From CAYQTE01 sp964420285 (GTDB taxonomy: Bacteria > Planctomycetota > Phycisphaerae > Tepidisphaerales > Tepidisphaeraceae): a stretch of DNA of 38,214 nt. The stretch covers positions 1-38,214 of the forward strand of contig CAYQTE010000046.1 in NCBI GenBank assembly GCA_964420285.1, given 5' to 3'. Positions 32,024 through 38,214 of the stretch are shown piece by piece. The position numbers were made by a program, and so were the translations under genes. Every line of letters begins with the position of its first letter. Positions within the stretch are counted from its first letter, which is position 1. Below the pieces are notes generated by a model, which saw only the letters and a program-made list of their open reading frames with translations, searched no databases and had not been told where the DNA came from.

Positions 32024-33565
32024 ATGCCCATTCGCGAGAAACGCCGAAATAGCCTGCCGCGAGCCGCTCGATCCGGGAGCCGGCTGAAGCGGCGAACCCC
32101 CGGCCGCAATAGCTCTTCCTCCAAACCCAAGGCCATCCGAACAGCTCATGCCAAGCCGCTGGTCGTTCCTCGCGAGCCTGTAAAGCCTTCCAGTGGCAGT
32201 GGTTATGCCAAGGCGCTGCGCTTCCTGGCCACACTCAGCGATTACGAACGCCTCCGCATCGTCCGCTACAATTCCGATAATTTTAATCTGGATCGCATGC
32301 GGCTGCTCCTCAAGCGGCTCGGCAATCCGCACGAGCAGTTCCGATCCGTTCACGTGGCCGGTACCAAGGGCAAGGGCAGCACCTGTGCCATGACCGCCGC
32401 CATGCTTCGCGCCGGCGGCTACAAGGTCGGCCTATACACCAGCCCGCACCTTGTCGATATCCGCGAGCGCATCGAAATTGACGGCCAACTGATCTCGCAG
32501 TCCGATTTTGCCCGCCTGGCGAGGCAAATCGAGCCGCTGATGTCTCGCATCAAGCCGATGCCCACCTATTTCGACGTCCTCACCGCCATGGCGTTCAAAT
32601 ACTTCGCCGAGAACAAGGTGGAACTGGCCGTCATCGAGACCGGCCTGGGTGGCCGTCTCGACTCGACCAACGTCGTCACTCCCGAAGTGACCGCCATTAC
32701 CAGCATCAGTAAAGACCACATGGCCCAGCTCGGCCCGACGCTGGCCCATATTGCCGCCGAAAAGGCCGGCATCTTCAAGCCCGGCATCCCGGCCGTGACC
32801 GTCGCCCAGGAGCCCAGCGTCGAAGCCGTCCTTACGCAGGTCGCCCAGAAAGTGGGCGCGCCGCTGGATATCTGTGGAAAAACCATCGAGTTCAGTTGCC
32901 GCTTCGAATCCAGCCGGATGCTCGGCCCGCACAATCTCGTCTGCCTGACAACGCCCAACAGCCGCTTCGAGCACTTGGCCGTGCCACTGATCGGCGAGCA
33001 CCAGGCGATCAACTGCGGCCTGGCCCTGGCGATCATCGACCGCCTCAAATCGCGCGGCATCGCCATCGCCGACGCGCGCGCCATCGAAGGCCTGTCCAAG
33101 GTCTCGCTGGCCGGCCGGATGGAATTCGTCAGCCAGGAGCCGCGCATCGTCGTCGATGGCGCCCACAACGCCGCCAGCCTCGACGCCATGATGAAGGCGA
33201 TCGGCCAGCACATCCCCTACGACTCGATGGTGGTGATCTTTGGCTGTTGCGCCGACAAGGACATCGGCGGCATGCTCGACCGCGTCACCAGCGGCGCCGA
33301 TAAAGTGATCTTCACCCCGGTGAACAATATCCGCACCAGCAACCCGCACGAGTTGGCCGTCCGTTACGTCGAGCAATACGGCAAGATGGCCCAGGTGGCC
33401 GACAATCTCGAGGAAGCTCTGGCCATCGCCAACCGGGCCGTCACCAAGGAAGACCTCATCTGCATCACCGGCAGCTTTTATCTGGTCGGCGAAGCGAAGA
33501 AATACTTCGCCGCCCGAGCCAGCGCCGGCCTCACCGGCCTCAAAGCCGCCGAAACGTCACGCTAA
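32024..33565 (+). CDS. folC: Bifunctional folylpolyglutamate / dihydrofolate synthase
   Basis: A 513-residue Mur-ligase-type enzyme that adds glutamate to (dihydro)folates. Marks: ATP loop VAGTKGKGSTCAMTAAMLRA at about 111-130, YTSPHLVDIRERI near 138-150, IETGLGGRLDSTNVV near 206-220, SISKDHMAQLGPTLAHIAAE-KAGIFKPG near 230-257, and VVDGAHNAAS near 376-385. Typical FolC begins almost at the segment YAKALRFLATL, here residue 61; the extra 58 residues are basic and low complexity (Arg/Lys/Ser) and there is no downstream in-frame start that would fit. A promoter ten bases from the ATG supports the long form. The extension might bind nucleic acid or be disordered. Confidence 0.92.
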   Translation: MPIREKRRNSLPRAARSGSRLKRRTPGRNSSSSKPKAIRTAHAKPLVVPREPVKPSSGSGYAKALRFLATLSDYERLRIVRYNSDNFNLDRMRLLLKRLGNPHEQFRSVHVAGTKGKGSTCAMTAAMLRAGGYKVGLYTSPHLVDIRERIEIDGQLISQSDFARLARQIEPLMSRIKPMPTYFDVLTAMAFKYFAENKVELAVIETGLGGRLDSTNVVTPEVTAITSISKDHMAQLGPTLAHIAAEKAGIFKPGIPAVTVAQEPSVEAVLTQVAQKVGAPLDICGKTIEFSCRFESSRMLGPHNLVCLTTPNSRFEHLAVPLIGEHQAINCGLALAIIDRLKSRGIAIADARAIEGLSKVSLAGRMEFVSQEPRIVVDGAHNAASLDAMMKAIGQHIPYDSMVVIFGCCADKDIGGMLDRVTSGADKVIFTPVNNIRTSNPHELAVRYVEQYGKMAQVADNLEEALAIANRAVTKEDLICITGSFYLVGEAKKYFAARASAGLTGLKAAETSR

Positions 33566-33567
33566 AG

Positions 33568-33750
33568 AGAAGAAATATTTCTCGCAGAGGCGCAAAGGCG
33601 CAGAGTTGTATATTCACCAACCTTCGTTGGACCACGTCCCGTGATGATTGGGCGGTCGTTGCTGGATTCGATTTTCGCGCAGCCGCCGCCGGGTCAGGGC
33701 GCAACGGATCTTTCTCTGCGCCTTTGCGCCTCTGCGAGGTATATTCTTCT
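33568..33750. repeat. Long inverted repeat between convergent folC and aroC
   Basis: Left arm 33568-33605 and right arm 33714-33750 share about 37 positions as inverted copies, including the 23-base core CGCAGAGGCGCAAAGGCG plus CAGAG, which is perfect. They flank a 108-base centre without a gene. The arms resemble the CTTTGCGCCTCTGCG words that I know from intergenic DNA of several phyla. The element could serve as a bidirectional terminator or be a small non-autonomous mobile element. Confidence 0.85.
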
Positions 33751-34918
33751 ATTTCGCCAACTGCCGCGCAAGCCCGAGATACGCTTGGTAACCAGCCCGG
33801 ATTTCCGTCATCGTATCCCCGCCGAATTTCTCGACAAACGCCCTGGCGATCTCGAACGCAACCACGTTTTCCATGATGACACTGGCCGCCGCGATGGCGG
33901 AGATGTCGGATCGTTCCCAGCCGGCGTCGCTGGGTTGTAGCGTTGTCAGGTCGATGCTGTGCAGCGGCTTGCCGAGAGTGCTGATTGGTTTCATCGCCGC
34001 CCGGACTACCACCGGCTGGCCGTTGGTCATGCCGCCTTCCAGGCCGCCGGCGTTGTTGGTGGGGCGGGTGAAGCCGAGTGACGGCGTGTCCCGGCCGGCG
34101 GGGTCGTAGCCGATTTCATCGTGTACCTGCGAGCCGGGAAGGCGCGCGGCCTCGAATCCCAGCCCGAATTCCACGCCCTTGAACGCCTGGATCGCGATCA
34201 CCGCGGCGGCAATCCGCGAATCGAGCCGGCCGTCCCATGTCATGCACGAACCCAGCCCTGGCGGCAATCCGAACACGTGTGTCTCGACAATTCCGCCGGC
34301 CGTGTCCTTCGCGGCTTTCTGATCGGTGATGAATTGCCGCATCGCCGCATCGGCGTCCGGATCGGGACAATAGACCTCGGACGCGTCGCGTCGCGTGCGC
34401 ATCTCGGCGAAATTTGCGGCGGTGATTTCGATAGCCGATTGTGCCGAACCGACGGCGCGGACAAAAGCGAAGGCCTCGATCCCGAACTCTCTCAGCAGGC
34501 ATCGAGCCAGTGCCCCGGCGGCGACGCGGGCGGCTGTCTCGCGGGCGCTGGCCCGCTCAAGAATCTCCCGGCAATCCGTCGTGAGCCATTTGATCGACCC
34601 GGCCAAATCCGCGTGACCCGGCCGCGGCCGATGCAATGGCGGCGTCGCGGCCGGATCGTCCAGGCGCGAATCCTTGTTGGGAATCAGAATCGTCACCGGC
34701 GAGCCGATCGTCCTGCCCATGCGCACGCCGGTGATGAACTGGGCGCGATCGACTTCGATCTGCTGCCGCCCCCCGCGCCCATATCCGCCTTGGCGGCGCA
34801 GAAGCTCGGCGTCGATGAATTTTGCATCGACATTCACCCCGGCCGGCAGCCCCTCGATCAGGGCGATATTCGCCTTGCCGTGCGATTCACCGGCGGTGCG
34901 GAAAGTGAGCGTGGCCAC
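33749..34918 (-). CDS. aroC: Chorismate synthase
   Basis: A 389-residue enzyme that turns EPSP into chorismate with reduced FMN, the last common step to aromatic amino acids. Family signatures: TAGESHGKANIALIEGLPAG near residues 8-27, RRQGGYGRGGRQQIEVD near 41-57, RPRPGHADLAGSIKW near 97-111, ERASARETAARVAAGALAR near 120-138 and FTRPTNNAGGLEGGMTNGQP near 283-302. It starts at GTG 34918, three bases after the leuC stop, with GGAG inside the end of leuC, so the two are co-translated. The stop falls at the edge of the long inverted repeat. Length and motifs are normal. Confidence 0.95.
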   Translation of the reverse strand: MATLTFRTAGESHGKANIALIEGLPAGVNVDAKFIDAELLRRQGGYGRGGRQQIEVDRAQFITGVRMGRTIGSPVTILIPNKDSRLDDPAATPPLHRPRPGHADLAGSIKWLTTDCREILERASARETAARVAAGALARCLLREFGIEAFAFVRAVGSAQSAIEITAANFAEMRTRRDASEVYCPDPDADAAMRQFITDQKAAKDTAGGIVETHVFGLPPGLGSCMTWDGRLDSRIAAAVIAIQAFKGVEFGLGFEAARLPGSQVHDEIGYDPAGRDTPSLGFTRPTNNAGGLEGGMTNGQPVVVRAAMKPISTLGKPLHSIDLTTLQPSDAGWERSDISAIAAASVIMENVVAFEIARAFVEKFGGDTMTEIRAGYQAYLGLARQLAK

Positions 34919-34921
34919 GGT

Positions 34922-36328
34922 TCACGCCACTCCGGCCAGGCCGGTTTCAATGGGCGCGGAAATGTACTCGCGCGGGTCGGTCACATGTCCGGTCAGGGCG
35001 CTGGCGGCCACCGTCAGCGGCGAGGCCAGGTAGACGGCGGACTTGGTGCTGCCCATCCGGCCGGGGAAATTGCGGTTGGTCGTGCTGATGCAGACCTCGG
35101 CGCCGTTGAGCCGGCCGAAGGTGTCCGCCGGGCCGCCCAGACACGCCGAACAGCCGCTGGGTCCGAGTTTGCAGCCGGCGTCGATGAGCGTTTCCTCGAT
35201 GCTCTTTTCGCCGGCCATCCTGGGCATGCCGCGGAGATTGAGGCGTTTCATATCGGCGTGAACCTCGGTGCTGCCGGGAACCACGAATGTGTCGATCTTG
35301 ACGGTGTGTCCGCTGAGCAGGTTGGCCGCGAAGATCATGTCGGTGATCTTGCCGCCGGTGCATGATCCGAGATAGGCGCGGTCGAGCTTGACGCTTCGGC
35401 AGTTGTGGGCGGTGTCGCGATTGTCGGGGCTGTGCGGCTTGGCGACCAGCGGTTCCAGCGTGGCCAGATCCCACGTGTGGTCGAACGAGTATTGCGCATC
35501 GGCGTCATCGCGCACGACTTGCCAATCCGCCTTTTTGCTGCGGGCATGGACGTAGCGCAGAGTCTTGTCATCGACATCGCAGACGCCATTCTTGCCGCCG
35601 GCCTCGATCGCCATGTTCGTCAGCGTCATGCGGTCTTCCAGTGTCAGCGAAGCAATCCCTTCGCCGGCAAAATACATGCTGCGATAGGTCGCCCCATCCA
35701 CGCCGATTTCGCCGATGACCGCCAGGATGAGATCCTTGGCGGTGAGATACGGCGGGATTTGCCCGTGGAATCCGAAGCGCATGGTCGGCGGCACTTTGAG
35801 CCACAGCTTGCCCGTGCCCAGGACGAACGCCGCGTCGGTATTGCCGATGCCGGTGGCGAGCTGGCCGAAGGCGCCGGCCGTGCAGGTGTGGCTGTCGGTG
35901 CCCAGCAGGATTTCACCCGGCCGGACGTGTCCTTCCTCCGGCAGCGCCTTATGGCAGACACCTTTGTAGCTTGTGCGTGTCGGATCGCGATAGGGATTGG
36001 GGATGGTCGGTTCGTTCTTGACGAATTCCGCGTCGTAGAACCATTTCAATCCCTGCTCGCGCACGAAATCGCGCAGAATCTGGACATTGCGATGGCACTT
36101 TTCGTCGGCCGTGAATATGTAATGGTCCGGGATGATGACGACTTTGTCGGCGTCCCAGACGCGGGCATTGCGGCCGAACTGCTCGTGGAAGATACCGATG
36201 GTTCCCGGCCCGCAGACATCGTGCGTCATGAGGACATCAACATCGACCCAGATATTCTCGCCGGGGCTGACACGGGATTTCCCCGAGTGCTTGGCGAGAA
36301 TCTTTTCCGTCATAGTCATGCCGGGCAT
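34922..36328 (-). CDS. leuC: 3-isopropylmalate dehydratase large subunit (aconitase superfamily)
   Basis: A 468-residue subunit of the enzyme that isomerises 2- and 3-isopropylmalate in leucine synthesis. Iron-sulfur and substrate motifs are visible: MTHDVCGPGTIGIFHEQFG near 34-52, GTDSHTCTAGAFGQLATGIG near 140-159, LGSCTGGKITDMIFAANLL near 345-363 and GCSACLGGPAD near 406-416. The small subunit leuD does not follow; aroC does. A homoaconitase or other branched hydro-lyase specificity is possible in this LeuC/HacA group and cannot be excluded by reading. I chose the ATG at 36328, eight bases after GGAG; another ATG lies three codons in. Confidence 0.88.
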   Translation of the reverse strand: MPGMTMTEKILAKHSGKSRVSPGENIWVDVDVLMTHDVCGPGTIGIFHEQFGRNARVWDADKVVIIPDHYIFTADEKCHRNVQILRDFVREQGLKWFYDAEFVKNEPTIPNPYRDPTRTSYKGVCHKALPEEGHVRPGEILLGTDSHTCTAGAFGQLATGIGNTDAAFVLGTGKLWLKVPPTMRFGFHGQIPPYLTAKDLILAVIGEIGVDGATYRSMYFAGEGIASLTLEDRMTLTNMAIEAGGKNGVCDVDDKTLRYVHARSKKADWQVVRDDADAQYSFDHTWDLATLEPLVAKPHSPDNRDTAHNCRSVKLDRAYLGSCTGGKITDMIFAANLLSGHTVKIDTFVVPGSTEVHADMKRLNLRGMPRMAGEKSIEETLIDAGCKLGPSGCSACLGGPADTFGRLNGAEVCISTTNRNFPGRMGSTKSAVYLASPLTVAASALTGHVTDPREYISAPIETGLAGVA

Positions 36329-36382
36329 GCGAAAATCTCCAAAAAACCAGCCGACGGCGATATGCCAGCGACCGGTGAAAAG

Positions 36383-36388
36383 AGTATA
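36383..36388 (-). promoter_or_regulatory. Candidate -10 box for leuC-aroC
   Basis: TATACT on the minus strand matches the -10 consensus at 5/6 and would give a leader of about 48 bases before the leuC ATG. No good -35 box is found at 16-19 bases, so it may need an activator. Confidence 0.35.
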
Positions 36389-36482
36389 GCCGATGGGAGG
36401 CCGGGGGTCTAAGGCGGGGGTTGCAGTCGCCGACCTTTTGCCGAGAATGACCGACGGCAGACAAAAATAGGGAGTCTTTCGC

Positions 36483-36770
36483 GTGAACATCCGCTATAAT
36501 CGTGATCTCGACACGGGCCTGCCGCATATTTATGGTCACGGCGTGTCCGAGGAAGAGGTGGAAGATGTGCTGCGGAATCCGATCGAGAGGCGGCATGCTG
36601 ATGCCGGTTCGCAAGCATTGATCGGCCAGACGGATCGAGGCCGATTTTTGCGAGTAATAGTGTCAATTGACGCCGATCGCCGCGGCGTTTTTGTCATTAC
36701 GGCTTATGATCTCGGATCCAAGCCGCTCAAGGCGCTGCGACGCCGGATGAGAAATAGAGGATTGCGATGA
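36483..36770 (+). CDS. DUF4258-like toxin of a type II module
   Basis: A 95-residue protein starting at GTG 36483: IYGHGVSEEEVEDVLRNPIE, then QTDRGRFLRVIVSIDADRRG VFVITAYDL and a basic end. This helix followed by beta strands resembles DUF4258/BrnT-type RelE-fold toxins, which act on RNA. Its stop overlaps the next gene by four bases (ATGA), so the order is toxin first, as in BrnT/BrnA. GGGAGTCTTTCGC precedes the GTG. The family assignment comes from reading motifs only. The gene diverges from leuC. Confidence 0.75.
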   Translation: MNIRYNRDLDTGLPHIYGHGVSEEEVEDVLRNPIERRHADAGSQALIGQTDRGRFLRVIVSIDADRRGVFVITAYDLGSKPLKALRRRMRNRGLR

Positions 36771-37009
36771 AGACCAAGACAACAGTGCCGCCGCAGAAGA
36801 AGGCGCAGAAAAAGGATCCCAACCGCTACCCTAAGGGCTGGGATCGTGAGAAAGTGCAGCGCGTGATCGCCCACTACGAGAACCAGACGGACGAAGAGGC
36901 AATTGCGGAGGACGAAGCGGCCTATCGCAATCCAAAGACAACGATGATGCAGGTTCCCAACGAACTTGTGCCGCAGGTTCAACGGCTTATCGCCCGGCGC
37001 GCGGGCTAA
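36767..37009 (+). CDS. Putative antitoxin of the DUF4258-like module
   Basis: An 80-residue charged protein: Lys-rich start, then YPKGWDREKVQRVIAHYENQ and TDEEAIAEDEAAYRNPKTTM, ending QVPNELVPQVQRLIARRAG. I recall the YP.GWD...V..vi.HYE.Qt.eEa.aEdEaa pattern as the small protein next to DUF4258/RelE-like toxins. The acidic middle could bind the toxin and the C-terminal MMQVPNELVPQV strand-helix resembles a ribbon-helix-helix entry. The overlap with the upstream gene supports a single unit. Confidence 0.74.
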   Translation: MKTKTTVPPQKKAQKKDPNRYPKGWDREKVQRVIAHYENQTDEEAIAEDEAAYRNPKTTMMQVPNELVPQVQRLIARRAG

Positions 37010-37057
37010 CAACGTGGCGCGGATCGCCGAGCCTTGCCGGGATACGGCTCTTTCTTT

Positions 37058-38214
37058 TCAGCTCTTCTTCATCGCCAAAGTAACGATGTACAAGCTTCGA
37101 CCATCCGGGTGGATGAATTCCAGGCGAAGAGAATCCATGCCCGCGGCCGCGGGGAAGTTGGCATCGACTGTCGATCGCGGTTTGGCGGCGATGCGGGTTT
37201 CGCCGGCGGCCAGCACCTTTTCGCCCGCTCGCGCCTGCCAGTGGCAGGTGAGCTCTGAAAGATCGGTGAATGAATAGCGGTTTTGCAGGGGCACGACGCA
37301 CTGTCCGCCGGCCGGGGTGATTTCGGCGGCAGCGGTGTGGACGGGGCTGTAGAGCGACTTGAGTACGTAGTAGATATCCGTGGGCTTGCGATCGGCGGTG
37401 ACGGCGCCTTTGGCGCCGGAGACGCGATAGCCGGTCGCGGCGTCGGACTTGGCGCCGGGGGCGGCAATCGACCAGCGCTGGGGGAACTGGTCGTACATGC
37501 CCTGATCCTGCCATTCCCAGATGAACGCGCCGGCAATGCCGTCGGTGGGCCAGATGACATCCCATTGACGGTCCTCGCCGCCCAGGTGCCCGCCGCCGCC
37601 GGGATGGTATTCGGTCATGACCACGGGGATTTTGGCCCGGTCCGGGCTGTTGACCGTCGCCTTGAGTACCGAGAGATCTGGAGAATGGTAATCTTCAAAG
37701 TCCGTCTTGGGAGCCTGGCGCAGGTTCATCTGGGAGATGAAGGCCAGCCGCGTGGGATCGTGGGCCTTGGCGTAGTCCAGTTCGGCCTGGTTATTGATGC
37801 CGTAGCTGCTTTCATTCCCGCAACTCCAGGCGACGACGCAGGCGCGGTTCTTGTCTCGATTGAGGGTCTCCTTGGCATGGTAAACAAACGCCCAGGTGCG
37901 GTCGGGGTTCTTGATCTCGGTGGCCACCCAGCAGGAGGGAATCTCGTCCAGGACGTAGAACCCGGCCTCGTCGCACAACTCCATGAACCGCTCCGCGTGG
38001 TTGTAGTGGGCGGTGCGAATAGCATTGACGTTGTCGGCCTTCATCAGGGCGATGTCGGTTTTCCAGCACTGCTCGGTGAGCGCGTGGCCGTAGGGGGAAA
38101 ACTCCTCATGCCGGCAGACGCCGGTGAATTTCACGGGCACGCCGTTAACCTCAAAGACGCCGTTCTTCAGCTCGACCTTGCGGAAGCCGATGCGGTCTTG
38201 AACCCGCTCGACGA
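37058..38214 (-). CDS. Glycoside hydrolase family 2 beta-galactosidase-like protein (5' part outside the window)
   Basis: About 385 C-terminal codons are present; the frame stays open to the window edge (VERVQDRIGFRKVELKNG..). GH2 TIM-barrel motifs: FTGVCRHEEFSPYGHAL, MKADNVNAIRTAHYNHAERF, FYVLDEIPSCW, VVAWSCGNESSYG with the acid/base Glu after Asn, and IPVVMTEYHPGG with the likely nucleophile Glu. IAGAFIWEWQDQGMYDQ is also typical. A beta-sandwich C-terminal domain follows (EITPAGGQCVVPLQNRYSF; LSELTCHWQARAGEKVLAAG). It hydrolyses a beta-linked sugar, probably beta-galactoside, but specificity cannot be read. The missing N-terminus would show whether the protein is exported. Confidence 0.88.
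   Translation of the reverse strand, partial: VERVQDRIGFRKVELKNGVFEVNGVPVKFTGVCRHEEFSPYGHALTEQCWKTDIALMKADNVNAIRTAHYNHAERFMELCDEAGFYVLDEIPSCWVATEIKNPDRTWAFVYHAKETLNRDKNRACVVAWSCGNESSYGINNQAELDYAKAHDPTRLAFISQMNLRQAPKTDFEDYHSPDLSVLKATVNSPDRAKIPVVMTEYHPGGGGHLGGEDRQWDVIWPTDGIAGAFIWEWQDQGMYDQFPQRWSIAAPGAKSDAATGYRVSGAKGAVTADRKPTDIYYVLKSLYSPVHTAAAEITPAGGQCVVPLQNRYSFTDLSELTCHWQARAGEKVLAAGETRIAAKPRSTVDANFPAAAGMDSLRLEFIHPDGRSLYIVTLAMKKS

Noticed and set aside
34121..36412. Two long plus-strand frames (from 34121 and 35405)
   Set aside because: Both are antisense shadows of aroC and leuC.

Overview
The window looks like chromosomal DNA from a GC-rich planctomycete, most likely of the Phycisphaerae type. 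The grounds are: a zinc-ribbon signature (CRRCGYDLRATPNRCPECG) that I associate with planctomycete proteins; a BlaI / M56-peptidase pair; a response regulator whose helix-turn-helix domain precedes the receiver; many exported proteins with Pro/Thr-rich linkers ('TTQPAT'); and loosely packed housekeeping genes. The taxonomic call is an inference from composition and family flavour; there is no rRNA gene to confirm it.

Layout. 1-2833: pyrimidine operon pyrR-pyrB-pyrC. 2834-3994: repeat-rich segment holding one low-GC gene of unknown function. 3995-8063 (minus): glycogen/starch phosphorylase, an unknown protein and a PIN-type toxin-antitoxin pair. 8117-9973 (minus): sppA with its own promoter. 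9974-10676: a 0.7 kb gap with a promoter, a set of alternative hairpins, an 11-codon ORF behind a perfect Shine-Dalgarno sequence and an intrinsic terminator; I read this as an undescribed structured RNA on the minus strand. 10677-13235 (minus): a large anchored HEAT-like protein with a receiver-like segment. 13464-18190 (plus): a TPR membrane protein, an RluD-type pseudouridine synthase, an unknown anchored protein that seems to start at ACG, and blaI-M56 with two operator-like repeats. 18492-20653 (minus): a class I methyltransferase, a YIP1-family membrane protein and a lipoprotein. 20864-25019 (plus): FtsQ-like protein, a second promoter-to-terminator stretch without a convincing gene, a solitary nuoI, and an ECF sigma / membrane anti-sigma / exported coiled-coil triad. 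25218-25799 (minus): orphan response regulator. 26109-27971 (plus): GT4 glycosyltransferase and a zinc-ribbon membrane protein. 27993-30423 (minus): ydjM-like hydrolase, yhcG nuclease, a broken zeta-like toxin and its intact small partner. 30682-33565 (plus): two exported FKBP isomerases in tandem and folC. 33749-36328 (minus): leuC-aroC. 36483-37009 (plus): a DUF4258-like toxin-antitoxin pair. 37058 to the end (minus): the C-terminal part of a GH2 beta-galactosidase.

Functionally, the biosynthetic genes (pyrRBC, leuC-aroC, folC, nuoI) are ordinary and intact. They are separated by small accessory blocks (three toxin-antitoxin type modules, one with a decayed toxin) and by several families of short palindromic or tandem intergenic repeats. 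Leads most worth a second look: the two promoter/terminator-bounded non-coding units (about 10073-10480 minus and 21980-22258 plus), the ACG start at 15505, the leaderless-looking promoters of folC and the TPR gene, and the dead zeta toxin with a surviving antitoxin.
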